Source: CAYMEK01 sp964389305 (GTDB taxonomy: Bacteria > Spirochaetota > Spirochaetia > SZUA-6 > DRHE01). Taken from it: 64,000 bases of DNA. This document shows, piece after piece, positions 32,166 to 40,964 of the stretch; within the stretch, counting starts at the first letter, position 1; every line of letters starts with the position of its first letter. A program made the translations under genes and the position numbers. The stretch is from NCBI GenBank assembly GCA_964389305.1, contig CAYMEK010000009.1:21687-85686 (forward strand). Direction: 5' to 3'. The notes beneath the pieces were generated by a model. That model had not been told where the DNA came from. It saw only the letters and a list, made by a program, of their open reading frames with translations, and did not search any database.

Positions 32166-33539
32166 TCCACCGGTCTTTGTTCCGCCCGCCCTGGCGCCGC
32201 TTTTCCTTGCGCCGAGCCGGTACCAGTCCAGCTTGCGGGTCAGCACCATCACTGCGCTCAAAATGACAAAAAGACCGAGGGAGCCGATCAACAGGGCATA
32301 GTCCTCGGACTTGAGCGCAGCGTACAGAAACACGTAGCCCGCCCCGAGCACCAGTGCCAGCACCCAGGCCCGCCGCCAGGCCGAGAGCACCGCGGCGGAG
32401 TAGAAGGTGATCAACGCCACCGTGGACAGGCTGGCCAGCAGGTACGTCCAATCGAAACTGAGGTGTTCGGAAACAGAGACGAGCAGCAGGTAGAACAGGC
32501 AGACCGCCAGCCCCACCAGCAGGTACTGAAAGGGATGGATCCTGCGCCCGCTGGCCGTCTCGAAGAGAAAGAAGGTCAGAAAAGGAAGCAGAACGAACAG
32601 GATGCCGTACTTGACCGAGCGGAGGGTTTTCAGGTAGGTGTCCACCGGGATCATCAGCTCCACCCCGAAGGCGGAGCCCAGCAGCACCGGCTCGTTCACC
32701 TGTCCCTGGAGCCAGCGCTGGGAGTAGCCCCGGCCCAGGGACAACACGTACCAGTCCGCCTCGAAACCCTTCTCCCCGTAGCTGCGCTCCACCGGCAGGA
32801 AAGCGCCATTGAAGCTGGGATCGGTCCAGGTCGAAACCAGGTTCACGCGATTCTCCTCTCCCAGGGGCAGAAAGCTCAAGCTTCGACCGCCCTGCAGGTG
32901 CAGGTCGAAGGAAAAGCTGTGGCCCGGCCTCAAAGCATCACTCCTCCCGACCGGCAGGGCGGCCCTGATCTCTCCGCCGAACAACCCCAACTCGCCCTGG
33001 CTGGCCGTGAAGGGCAGCCGGTGGGCATCCCACTGCAGGGTTACCCGCTGCTGAAGCCCCCGCATATCGGGCAGCTCCACCACCAGACAGGCCTCTTCCC
33101 ACAGGATGTCCTTCTCGGCAATCCGCCAATCACGGAAATCCACGGCGGGGAAGCTGCCGCTGACTTCGAGATTCGTCGTATATACAGTCACCTCGTAGAT
33201 GCCGCGGCTGCGTTTTTCCGTGTCAACCGAGCCGCTCACCACCAGCGCTTCGGGGAGGAAAAAAGCCCGCTCCACCAGCTCCTCCACCTGTCCTTCCTCG
33301 TCCTCGATCCGTTTGAGATAGGGCACCACCACGGCGGGACCGGCCAGGATCTGCTCGCCGCCCCAGCTGCGGATGATCTCCCTTTCGGCTTCCATCCTGG
33401 TAGCATTCCTTTCTTCGATCAGGGAGCGGATCATCTGTAAAGGAATCAGGAACACAAGCAGGAGAACACCGATCATGAGCATCTTGCCGATCGTGTTCCA
33501 ATTCCGGCCCTCCCGCAGGCTTTCGGTCAGCTTCTTCAT
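32154..33539 (-). CDS. creD: Inner-membrane protein CreD
   Basis: A 461-aa CreD family protein. An N-terminal membrane helix (MLMIGVLLLVFLIPLQMI, about residues 19-36) is followed by a large periplasmic region (to about residue 305) with the conserved LAGPAVVVPY, ALPVGRSDAL and FNGAFLPVERSYGEKGFEADW. Five to six membrane helices form the C-terminus (about residues 308-445). CreD is the classic output of CreBC systems and is linked to envelope stress and beta-lactam tolerance, though its molecular role is unclear. It is divergent from creB, with 201 bp between the start codons that should hold both promoters and CreB sites. A run of Gly/Lys/Arg closes the protein. Confidence 0.93.
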   Translation of the reverse strand: MKKLTESLREGRNWNTIGKMLMIGVLLLVFLIPLQMIRSLIEERNATRMEAEREIIRSWGGEQILAGPAVVVPYLKRIEDEEGQVEELVERAFFLPEALVVSGSVDTEKRSRGIYEVTVYTTNLEVSGSFPAVDFRDWRIAEKDILWEEACLVVELPDMRGLQQRVTLQWDAHRLPFTASQGELGLFGGEIRAALPVGRSDALRPGHSFSFDLHLQGGRSLSFLPLGEENRVNLVSTWTDPSFNGAFLPVERSYGEKGFEADWYVLSLGRGYSQRWLQGQVNEPVLLGSAFGVELMIPVDTYLKTLRSVKYGILFVLLPFLTFFLFETASGRRIHPFQYLLVGLAVCLFYLLLVSVSEHLSFDWTYLLASLSTVALITFYSAAVLSAWRRAWVLALVLGAGYVFLYAALKSEDYALLIGSLGLFVILSAVMVLTRKLDWYRLGARKSGARAGGTKTGGAGI

Positions 33540-33726
33540 TGCCCAGTTCCTCCTTGAAGTTGGCTATACTTCCAATCCTATCCTCTCCGGCGGGTCTCTA
33601 TCCCGTCGAAATTCTGAATCTTTCAAGAAACATTGCGGCGGAAATGTGTCTGCGGGGCTTTTCCCGGGAACCCGGCGGATGTCGGTGAGGGGCCCCCGGC
33701 CCTGGCAGAGCCGCCGGACCCTGTGG

Positions 33727-33732
33727 TAAAAT
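33727..33732 (+). promoter_or_regulatory. Extended -10 element just before creB
   Basis: TGG-TAAAAT ends 8 nt before ATG 33741; the preceding TG makes it an extended -10. CTCCTACC before the ATG is not a ribosome site. The mRNA would have a leader of only one or two nucleotides. Confidence 0.45.
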
Positions 33733-33740
33733 CTCCTACC

Positions 33741-34463
33741 ATGCTTCCATCAGACAGGCTCCTGGTGGCCTTGGTCGACGATGAAGAGAACTTGCGGGAG
33801 CTTCTGAGCTACGCCCTGCGGGAAGAAGGGTACCGGGTAGCCGCCTACCGCGACGGCGAGGAGGCCTGGCAAGCGTTCAAGGGTTCCCTGCCCGACCTGG
33901 CAATCCTGGACATCATCATGCCCCGCATGGACGGACTCGAGCTGTGCCGAAAGATACGCACCCTTTCGGAGGAGATCCCCCTGATCTTCCTCACCTCCAA
34001 GGACGAGGAGCTGGACCGGGTGTTGGGCCTGGAGCTGGGCGCCGATGACTATTTGTGCAAGCCATTTTCCACCCGCGAGCTTTTGGCCCGCATCAAGGTG
34101 CTGTTCCGCAGGCTCGCCCTGTCTCGGGAGCGGACCGAGGCAGCGCAGGAGCAGCTCCTGCGCTGCGGGTCCCTCGAGCTGGACCGTCTGCGCCACACCG
34201 TATGCTGGCGAGGAAAGCCGGTACAGCTCACGGTCACCGAGTTTCGCATCCTGGAAGCCCTGGCCAGACAGCCGGGCTACGCCCGGACCCGGGAGCAGCT
34301 CCTGCAGGAAGGATATCCCTACGACGAATACCTGAGCGACCGCAACATCGACGGGCACATCAAGCGGGTGCGTAAGAAGTTTTGCGCCCTGGACCCCGCC
34401 TTCGACGGGATCGAGACGATCTACGGGCTCGGCTACCGCTACCGGCCCGACTCAGGATCATGA
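33741..34463 (+). CDS. creB: OmpR-family response regulator (CreB-like)
   Basis: 240 aa. The receiver domain (residues 5-120) has acidic residues DDEEN at 13-17, the phospho-acceptor Asp57 in LAILDIIMP, a Thr in FLTSK and the Lys in DDYLCKPFS. The C-terminal winged helix has LTVTEFRILEALARQPGYARTREQLLQ and the recognition region DRNIDGHIKRVRKKF. It is paired with a histidine kinase in a 4-bp overlap and with divergent creD, so it most likely activates creD. The naming as CreB rests on this context. No Shine-Dalgarno is visible; see the -10 element at 33727. Confidence 0.9.
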   Translation: MLPSDRLLVALVDDEENLRELLSYALREEGYRVAAYRDGEEAWQAFKGSLPDLAILDIIMPRMDGLELCRKIRTLSEEIPLIFLTSKDEELDRVLGLELGADDYLCKPFSTRELLARIKVLFRRLALSRERTEAAQEQLLRCGSLELDRLRHTVCWRGKPVQLTVTEFRILEALARQPGYARTREQLLQEGYPYDEYLSDRNIDGHIKRVRKKFCALDPAFDGIETIYGLGYRYRPDSGS

Positions 34464-36088
34464 CAAAAAAAATCCTGGCTTTCTTCTCCCGCATTTCGAT
34501 CCGCCTTCTAACCTTCAACGTGCTGATCGTCTTCCTACCCGTTGCGGCTTTGCTGTACCTGGATACCTACGAACACCAGTTACTGCGATCCCTGGAAAAC
34601 GCCCTGATCCAGCAGGGACGCATCCTGGCTTCGGCCTTGGCCGGGCAGGAATCGCTGGATTCAGGGACCGTGGAGGCGATACTGTTGCGTCTCGAGCAAC
34701 GCCACGAGGCCCGGCTGCGTGTGGTTGACAGGGCAGGGCGGCTGCTGGCCGACTCCAGCCGCCTGGGCCCTCGCAGCGACGAGATCGCCGGCCCGGGAAA
34801 GGGCCTGGAGACAGCGGCCGGCCAGCCGGCTCGCCAGGAAGCCATCCCGGCCCAGCAGCGCTCGCTGTACCTTCTGGCCACCTACCCGGTACGCCTGTAC
34901 CGCCGCCTGTTCCAGGCTCCGGAGCCGCCTCTCGAGTCGGCCGAGTTTTACATCAACACGGATATCCTGTTGGGACCGGAGATTCGGGAAGCTTTGGCCG
35001 GAGGCTACGGAGCCATGACCCGCATCTCCTCCGGCGGCCAGCGTTCCGTTACTCTGTACAGCGCGGTTCCGATACGCCGCGACGGGCAGGTAGCCGGCGC
35101 CGTGCTGGTATCCCAATCCACCTATCGCATTCTCAGAGACCTGTACGAGCTGCGCCTGGAGATCTTCACCGTGTTTCTGCTCTCGCTGGCCGTTGCGGTA
35201 GTGTTGAGCCTTCTGCTCGCCACGACCATCGCCGTTCCCGTTCGCCGGCTGCGTCTTCAGGCCCGGGAGATCCTCGATCAGCGGGGCAGGCTGCGTGGCC
35301 ATATCCGCTTCAACCGCCGCCGGGACGAGATAGGCGACCTTTCCCGCTCCCTGGAGGAAATGACCCGCAAGCTTCACAGTCATGTGCGCTTCGTGGAGTC
35401 TTTTGCTTCGGACGTCTCTCACGAGCTCAAGAATCCTCTCGCTTCGATCCGCTCGGCTTCCGAGATGATTTCCCGGGCCGAGACCCCGGAACAGCGCTCC
35501 CGCTTTCTCACCGTCATCCAGAGAGAGGTCTCCCGCCTGCAGCAGCTGCTCGGCGCGCTGCGCGAAATCTCGCTGATCGACGCTCAACTCGATCGGGAAG
35601 AGCGTACGGCGGTGGCCGTCGATGAGCTGCTCGACAGCCTGATCGAGGCTCAGGCACTGCGTTCGGAAGTGCGGATCGTCCGGGCAGCCGGCGGTTCCAC
35701 GGCCACAGACAACCCGTCGGAGATCAAAGTCTCCATGGCGCCGGAGCGGCTCGCCCAGGTGCTGGAAAACCTGCTGGAAAATGCGGTCAGCTTCTCTCCT
35801 CCAGGGGCAGAGGTGTCGATCCGCCTGAGCCGGGACAACGGTCAGGCGATCATCCGCTTCGAGGACCAGGGGCCGGGTATCCCGGAACAGCACCTGGAGC
35901 GAATCTTCGACCGATTCTTCAGCTTTAGACCTGCCGAAAATCCGGGCCGGCACGGCCGCAGCCATCTCGGACTGGGACTGGCCATAGTCAAAGCCATCGT
36001 GGACGGCTACGGAGGACAGATCAGCGCCGGGAACCGTCCCGAAGGGGGAGCCTGCTTCGAAGTCCGCCTGCCTCTCTGCGCTTCATAG
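34460..36088 (+). CDS. creC: Membrane sensor histidine kinase (CreC/ChvG-like)
   Basis: 542 aa. The first membrane helix (LLTFNVLIVFLPVAALLYL, about residues 16-34) is followed by a periplasmic sensor of about 210 residues. The second helix (IFTVFLLSLAVAVVLSLLLATTIAV, about residues 260-284) leads to a HAMP-like segment. The H-box is FASDVSHELKNPLASIRSASEM near residue 310, the N-box LENLLENAVSFSP near residue 433, and the G boxes FEDQGPGIP and HLGLGLAIVKAIVDGYGG complete the ATPase. It starts at ATG 34460 overlapping the creB stop. With creB it should sense envelope or metabolic state and drive creD. Confidence 0.92.
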   Translation: MTKKILAFFSRISIRLLTFNVLIVFLPVAALLYLDTYEHQLLRSLENALIQQGRILASALAGQESLDSGTVEAILLRLEQRHEARLRVVDRAGRLLADSSRLGPRSDEIAGPGKGLETAAGQPARQEAIPAQQRSLYLLATYPVRLYRRLFQAPEPPLESAEFYINTDILLGPEIREALAGGYGAMTRISSGGQRSVTLYSAVPIRRDGQVAGAVLVSQSTYRILRDLYELRLEIFTVFLLSLAVAVVLSLLLATTIAVPVRRLRLQAREILDQRGRLRGHIRFNRRRDEIGDLSRSLEEMTRKLHSHVRFVESFASDVSHELKNPLASIRSASEMISRAETPEQRSRFLTVIQREVSRLQQLLGALREISLIDAQLDREERTAVAVDELLDSLIEAQALRSEVRIVRAAGGSTATDNPSEIKVSMAPERLAQVLENLLENAVSFSPPGAEVSIRLSRDNGQAIIRFEDQGPGIPEQHLERIFDRFFSFRPAENPGRHGRSHLGLGLAIVKAIVDGYGGQISAGNRPEGGACFEVRLPLCAS

Positions 36089-36241
36089 CGACCCCGTATT
36101 CAACAGCGCGACCGCACGGCCCGGTTTCGAAAGCAGGACAAAAAACAAGCTGACTATTTTGCTCGAAAAAATTGGTCTTTTTAAAAAAAAGGGATACCAA
36201 TAATATATAGAGAGGAACGACCTCATTCAGACCCAAAGACA

Positions 36242-37477
36242 ATGGCGGCATTCGACAGCGCGTCCATAGCGCGTTCCATAATCCGACGCGACCCCAACCA
36301 GCTTCTGCAGATCGTGGAGGAAATCTATCACATCAAGGACCTGGACACCCTGCTGGAAAAGGTGCTCTTCGAGGCCAGGAAATTCGTGAGCGCCGAAGCC
36401 GGCACCCTGTACCTGGCCGCCGGCCGGTATCTGTATTTCAGCTACGTTCAGAACGAAGCCCTGTTCCGGGAGGACCGCCCCCGGGACAAGTACATCTACT
36501 CCAATAAAAAACTACCGATCGATAAGAACTCCCTGGCCGGCTACGTAGCCTCGACCGGAGACTCCCTGCTGATCGATGACGTGTACGATATTTCCAGCAA
36601 CGTCTCCTACCAGTTCAACCCGGACTTCGACCGAAAGACGTCCTACAAGACGCAATCGATCCTGGTAGTGCCTCTGACCACAACCGATCATCTGATCCTG
36701 GGGGTGTTACAATTGATCAATGCAAAAAACGAGGATCTGCAGGTCATTCCTTTCTCCATGCAGGACCGCCTGTACATCACCGAGTTCGCCCGCAATGCGG
36801 CCAACGCCATCGAGCGGGCCAAGCTTTCCCGGGAGATGGTGCTGCGTATGGTGGAGCTGGCCGAGCTGCGGGACCCCTACGAAACCAGCCAGCACGCCAA
36901 GAGGGTAGGAGCCTACTCGGTGGAGCTGTACGAGGCCTGGGCCCTGCGCCACCGCGTTGCGGACCGCAGGATTAAGCACACCAAGGAGGTTCTGCGCAAC
37001 GCCGCCATCCTGCACGACGTGGGTAAAATCGCCTTGAGCGACGTTATCCTCAAGAAACCCGGCGGGCTGGGCAGGGACGAAATCACCCAGATGAAGGCTC
37101 ACACCATCCACGGCGCCCGTCTGTTCAAGTACACCCACTCACCCTGGGACCGGATGGCCTCCGAGGTAGCCCTCAATCACCACGAGCGCTGGGATGGGAG
37201 AGGCTATCCGGGCAGGATCAACAATATCTTCGCCAAAGAGATACAATTCGGTCCAGGAAAGCGGGAGAGGGAGATCCCGCTGGCCGCTCGCATCGTTGCC
37301 CTGGCCGATGTCTACGACGCACTGATATCCAAGCGTTCCTACAAGAATGGCTGGAAGGAAGAGCAGGCGATCCGCTATATTCGCGCCCAGTCGGGCCGCC
37401 AGTTCGACCCCGAGTTGGTAGAACTTTTCCTGCGCATCTACGACGTGATCCGGGCTATCCGCAGGCGCTACGTCTGA
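36242..37477 (+). CDS. GAF-HD-GYP cyclic-di-GMP phosphodiesterase
   Basis: 411 aa. An N-terminal GAF domain (about residues 20-185) contains VSAEAGTLYLAAGRYLYFSYVQNE and ILVVPLTTTDHLILGVLQLINAKN. A HD-GYP domain follows (about residues 200-405) with HDVGKIALSDVILKKPGGL near residue 260 and NHHERWDGRGYPGRINN near residue 311. All metal and GYP residues are present, so c-di-GMP hydrolysis is expected, gated by the GAF sensor. It stands alone after creC behind an AT-rich 150-bp gap with TATATA near 36205. The ATG at 36242 lacks a close Shine-Dalgarno. Confidence 0.92.
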   Translation: MAAFDSASIARSIIRRDPNQLLQIVEEIYHIKDLDTLLEKVLFEARKFVSAEAGTLYLAAGRYLYFSYVQNEALFREDRPRDKYIYSNKKLPIDKNSLAGYVASTGDSLLIDDVYDISSNVSYQFNPDFDRKTSYKTQSILVVPLTTTDHLILGVLQLINAKNEDLQVIPFSMQDRLYITEFARNAANAIERAKLSREMVLRMVELAELRDPYETSQHAKRVGAYSVELYEAWALRHRVADRRIKHTKEVLRNAAILHDVGKIALSDVILKKPGGLGRDEITQMKAHTIHGARLFKYTHSPWDRMASEVALNHHERWDGRGYPGRINNIFAKEIQFGPGKREREIPLAARIVALADVYDALISKRSYKNGWKEEQAIRYIRAQSGRQFDPELVELFLRIYDVIRAIRRRYV

Positions 37478-38775
37478 GCAAAGATATCGCCCGATTCCAA
37501 TCCCTCGACCAGCTCGCGGTAGCTGAGCTGCTCGGCCTTTTCGACCAGCCCGGCGAATAGCTCTCGAGCCCTGTCCGAAAAGAAGATGCGGCGCTGCTCC
37601 TCCGCCTCCGGGCGGAGAATGATCAGCCGCCTGGCTTTCCCGGCCAGCTCGAGATTGCCCTCATTGCCCGCTCCGACGGGAAAGCTGCACAGGACCGTCA
37701 ACTCCGCCTCCTCCACCAGGCGAGAGGCCTGTTCGATGTCCTCACCGCCCAGCATGGAAAATGCTCCTACCACCCGGGTAGGGATATCCAGGTTCTGCCA
37801 GAGCCGCTGATCGGCATCGTAGCGATGCGCGATCCCTCCCGAAAGCGGATAGCCCAGTCGTACCAACTCCCGGGTCAGATTGATGGCGCTGCCCGCTCCG
37901 CCGATCAGGTGGATCCGAGGCCGCCTTTCCTCGGCCCTGGCGGCTCGCGGCGCCACGTTTACCACCAGGCTGCCTGTAGAGGCGTTGCGGGTCACCGCGG
38001 TCCGAATGTCGTAAACCGCATCGAGCAGTTCCGGCCGTATTACTTCCTCCGGTTTTCCCTCCGCCGCGATCCTACCCCGGTCGAGAAGCACCAGACGTGT
38101 GCAATACTGGGAAGCTATGTTGAGGTTATGCACCGCAGCGACCACCCCCTTCTTCTCCCGGGCCAGCTCACCGGCCATAGAGAAAAACTGATCCTGGTGC
38201 TTTATGTCCAGGTTGGAGGTGGGCTCGTCCAGAAGCAGCAGATCGGCCTCCTGAACCAGTACCTTGGCGAAGAGCACCAGCTGCCGTTCCCCTCCGGAAA
38301 GCTCGTTGAAGTAGCGGTCCTCCAGGCCGCTCAAGCCCACGTAGGCCAGAGCCCGCCGGGCCTTCTCCAGGTCCGCTTCGCTCTCCCGCTGAAATCTCCC
38401 CAGGAAAGGATAGCGGCCCATCAGCAGAATATCGAGCACCGGGAAGGGGAAGTCGGCTCCCCCCTCCTGGCTGAGATAGGACAGGCGCCGGGCCCTGTCG
38501 CGCAGCCCGATGCTGGGCAGAGGGCGGCCCTCCAGAAGTACCTGTCCCTCGGTGGGAGCCAGCACCCCGATCATCAGGCGCAGCAGCGTAGTCTTACCTG
38601 CCCCATTGGGACCGATAAGCCCGAGGAACTCTCCCCGCCGGATCGAGAGGCTGATCCCCTTGATAATCTCGCTCTCGCCGGCGGAAAACGATACCGAACG
38701 GGCCTCCAGTAGATTGGCCTCGCCGCGCTCGACCGAGGGGCGGCGGGGCTGCCGGCGGACTTCAGATACATTCAC
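37468..38775 (-). CDS. btuD: Cobalamin-type ABC transporter ATPase with extra C-terminal domain (BtuD-like)
   Basis: 435 aa. Residues about 20-275 are a FecE/BtuD ATPase with Walker A GPNGAGKTT near residue 57, Q-loop YLSQEGG, signature LSGGERQLVLFAKVL near residue 161 and Walker B DLLLLDEPTSNLD. Residues about 285-435 add a Rossmann-like domain (RIHLIGGAGSAINLTRELVRLGYPLSGGIAHRYDAD, then a VGAGNEGNLELA loop). Similar extensions are known in some archaeal and bacterial corrinoid importer ATPases, with unknown role. The start is GTG 38775 in a GTGA overlap with the permease stop. The riboswitch upstream of the operon makes cobalamin the likely cargo. Confidence 0.9.
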   Translation of the reverse strand: MNVSEVRRQPRRPSVERGEANLLEARSVSFSAGESEIIKGISLSIRRGEFLGLIGPNGAGKTTLLRLMIGVLAPTEGQVLLEGRPLPSIGLRDRARRLSYLSQEGGADFPFPVLDILLMGRYPFLGRFQRESEADLEKARRALAYVGLSGLEDRYFNELSGGERQLVLFAKVLVQEADLLLLDEPTSNLDIKHQDQFFSMAGELAREKKGVVAAVHNLNIASQYCTRLVLLDRGRIAAEGKPEEVIRPELLDAVYDIRTAVTRNASTGSLVVNVAPRAARAEERRPRIHLIGGAGSAINLTRELVRLGYPLSGGIAHRYDADQRLWQNLDIPTRVVGAFSMLGGEDIEQASRLVEEAELTVLCSFPVGAGNEGNLELAGKARRLIILRPEAEEQRRIFFSDRARELFAGLVEKAEQLSYRELVEGLESGDIFAQT

Positions 38776-39809
38776 AAACCGAATCCCCGCAGTCCGCGGC
38801 GCTGGTAGCGGATGATCAGGTACAGGAAGTAGGGACTGCCCGCAACGGCGGTGATGATCCCCACCCGGATCTCGAAAGGTGGAATGACGACCCGCCCGAG
38901 CAAATCGCAGATGACCAGAAACAGAGCCCCGCCCAGAGCCGAGACTGGAAGCAGCAGGCGATGGTCCGGTCCGACCAGCAGGCGGAACAGGTGGGGCACG
39001 AGCAGGCCCACGAAACCCACCGGCCCGGCGATCGCGATGGCCATACCTGTGACCACTGCGGTGACGGCCAGAATGATTCTCTTGGTCCGCTCCACGTGCA
39101 TCCCGAGGGAGTGGGCGCTTTCCTCCCCCAGAGTAAAGAGGTTCAACTCCCGGGTGAAGAACAGAAGCAGGGCCAGGCCGGGCAGCAGCACCGGCAGGGG
39201 CAGGGTCACGTGCTTCCACATCCGGCCTTCCAGCCCTCCCATGGTCCAGAAGATGAACTGGCTGACCTCGTAGTGCTGGGAAAACAGCAGGATCGCCGAG
39301 ACCAGGCCGTTGAACAAAGAGGAAATAGCCAGCCCGGCCAGCACCACGAACAGCAGAGAGGTTTTACCCTTATAGCTGGAAATCAGGTAAATCAGCCCGG
39401 CGGCCAGCAGGGCTCCCAGGATTGCCAGCAAGGGTAAAAAAATTGCGCTGAAGGCGAACAGCCCGGTGTTTACGGCGATCACCGCACCCAGGCTTGCTCC
39501 CGTAGAAACCCCCAGAATATCCGGGCTGGCCATAGGGTTGCGGAACAGCCCCTGCATGGCCACCCCCCCCATGGCCAGAGCCGAACCGACCAGCATGGCG
39601 GCGATGATCCGGGGCAAACGTATGTACAGGATGATGTTGACCTGCATGTCCGGAGGAAGCGCCACAGTGCGGAAACCGAGCCCGTGGGCCAGCAGCCGCA
39701 GGAGAGAAGCGGGAGGCACCCGGACGGCGCCGGTTCCCACGGCCAGCACACAGGCCAGGAGCAGCGCTACAGAGAGAAACACAGGGACCACCGCTTTGCG
39801 CCTCTTCAC
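38772..39809 (-). CDS. btuC: Cobalamin-type ABC transporter permease (BtuC/FecD-like)
   Basis: A 345-aa FecCD-family permease with about ten membrane helices. Family motifs include IRLPRIIAAMLVGSALAMGGVAMQGLFRNPMASPDILGVSTGASLGA near residues 48-94, DHRLLLPVSALGGALFLVICDLLGR near residue 280, and the C-terminal PPFEIRVGIITAVAGSPYFLYLIIR. A homodimer forms the channel with the adjacent ATPase. It starts at GTG 39809, 82 bp after the binding-protein gene. Confidence 0.93.
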   Translation of the reverse strand: MKRRKAVVPVFLSVALLLACVLAVGTGAVRVPPASLLRLLAHGLGFRTVALPPDMQVNIILYIRLPRIIAAMLVGSALAMGGVAMQGLFRNPMASPDILGVSTGASLGAVIAVNTGLFAFSAIFLPLLAILGALLAAGLIYLISSYKGKTSLLFVVLAGLAISSLFNGLVSAILLFSQHYEVSQFIFWTMGGLEGRMWKHVTLPLPVLLPGLALLLFFTRELNLFTLGEESAHSLGMHVERTKRIILAVTAVVTGMAIAIAGPVGFVGLLVPHLFRLLVGPDHRLLLPVSALGGALFLVICDLLGRVVIPPFEIRVGIITAVAGSPYFLYLIIRYQRRGLRGFGL

Positions 39810-39891
39810 GCGCCGGGCTCCGTCTGTCCTTCCGCGGGGCCAGGGATTCGCACCGTTTCGATTCTACAGCTCATCGGCTCCAACAACATCC

Positions 39892-40908
39892 TCAAGGAAA
39901 AAGCTGCGGGTAGGCGAGCCGGGCCAGGTATTCGACCGCATCGACGACATACTGGGAGGCCGCCGACTTCAGTCCCTCCGGCATCCTGTAAACCCGGCCC
40001 TGCCGAATCGCCTTTAAACCCCGGAGAGCCGGATCGTCCACGATCTGATCGTAGAAGGCGTCGGCGCCCTGGGGATTACCGTACTCCCAATCGGGAAGAA
40101 CGAGCAGGTCGGGATCCAGCTCCAGAATCTTTTCCCTGGACAGCGGAACCTGGCCCCACTCGTCAGCCGGGAACTCACCGACCGCATTGATCAGCCCGGC
40201 GTGGCGCACCACCTCGTCCCAGGTGCTGCCCGCACCCTGAGCCGAGCCCCAGGTGGCGTAGTCCATCACCGACAGCCTTTGCCCCTCGGGAATCGCCGCC
40301 ACCACCCGCCGGACCCGCTGCAGCCTCCGCTCCATGTTGGAGACCAGCGCCTCACCCCTCCGCGGTTCCCCGACCAGGCGGGCCAGTGCTTCGATCTTCT
40401 CTTCGATGGCGGAAATGCTCAGTCCGGTAGCGATCAGGTAGACCGGAATGCCCGCCTCTCGCAGCTGAACGACCTTCTCCGCCTCGCTCCAGTTGGCCAC
40501 CAATACCAGGTCCGGCCTCAGGGAAACGATGACCTCTACGTTCATGGTGAGGCGGTGAGAGATGTCGGCGATCTTGTCGGCCACATTGGATATGGCCGGA
40601 TCCGCACTGAAGTTGGTCACGCCGAGCAGCCGCTCGTGCTCCACCAGCTCCAGCAGGATGTCGTCGGTGAAGGAAGTCAGGGAGATGATGCGCCGGGGCT
40701 TTGCGGGCAGATGCACCGGGTAGCCCGCCTCATCGTTGACGGTCAGGGGATAGCCTTCCGGCCCGCCGAGGCTCAAGGATTCCTCGGTCTCGGAGCGCTC
40801 CCCTGGCTGCTGCGGCTGTCCTTCCCGGCTGCCGGCGGCAAAGCCCTGCAATCCTATCACCAGCAGAGAAACCGGTATCAACCACGAGAATATTATCGGG
40901 CGACTCAC
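39892..40908 (-). CDS. btuF: Corrinoid-binding periplasmic protein (BtuF-like)
   Basis: A 338-aa type III solute-binding protein. The signal peptide ends near LQGFAAGS without a lipobox Cys. A low-complexity Pro/Glu linker and two lobes joined by a long helix follow: PRRIISLTSFTDDILLELVEHERLLGVTNFS and RPDLVLVANWSEAEKVVQLREAGIPVY in lobe 1, and LDPDLLVLPDWEYGNP and VYRMPEGLKSAASQYVVDAVEYLARLAYP in lobe 2. The fold alone would allow siderophores or haem; the riboswitch directly upstream argues for cobalamin. The start is GTG 40908 with AGGAGG 6 nt before it. Confidence 0.9.
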   Translation of the reverse strand: MSRPIIFSWLIPVSLLVIGLQGFAAGSREGQPQQPGERSETEESLSLGGPEGYPLTVNDEAGYPVHLPAKPRRIISLTSFTDDILLELVEHERLLGVTNFSADPAISNVADKIADISHRLTMNVEVIVSLRPDLVLVANWSEAEKVVQLREAGIPVYLIATGLSISAIEEKIEALARLVGEPRRGEALVSNMERRLQRVRRVVAAIPEGQRLSVMDYATWGSAQGAGSTWDEVVRHAGLINAVGEFPADEWGQVPLSREKILELDPDLLVLPDWEYGNPQGADAFYDQIVDDPALRGLKAIRQGRVYRMPEGLKSAASQYVVDAVEYLARLAYPQLFP

Positions 40909-40917
40909 GAAGAACCT

Positions 40918-40951
40918 CCTGCAGTCAACTCGCGTGCAGGCATAGCCCTGC
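40918..40951 (-). promoter_or_regulatory. Ribosome-site sequestering switch of the cobalamin riboswitch
   Basis: On the minus strand CCTGCA (40940-40935) can pair with TGCAGG (40923-40918), which includes the first part of the AGGAGG ribosome site. The same CCTGC can instead pair with GCAGG at 40951-40947. The two hairpins exclude each other, giving a simple OFF/ON translational switch. Confidence 0.55.
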
Positions 40952-40964
40952 TATCTTTCGAGCG

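Noticed and set aside
32463..33440. 325-aa plus-strand open frame
   Set aside because: Antisense shadow of creD.
34661..35965. 434-aa minus-strand open frame
   Set aside because: Antisense to creC, which has all kinase motifs; the frame is Gly/Gln/Arg-rich.
39892..40908. Siderophore or haem importer for the FecB/FecD/FecE-like genes
   Set aside because: A canonical cobalamin riboswitch lies directly upstream, so corrinoid import is favoured.
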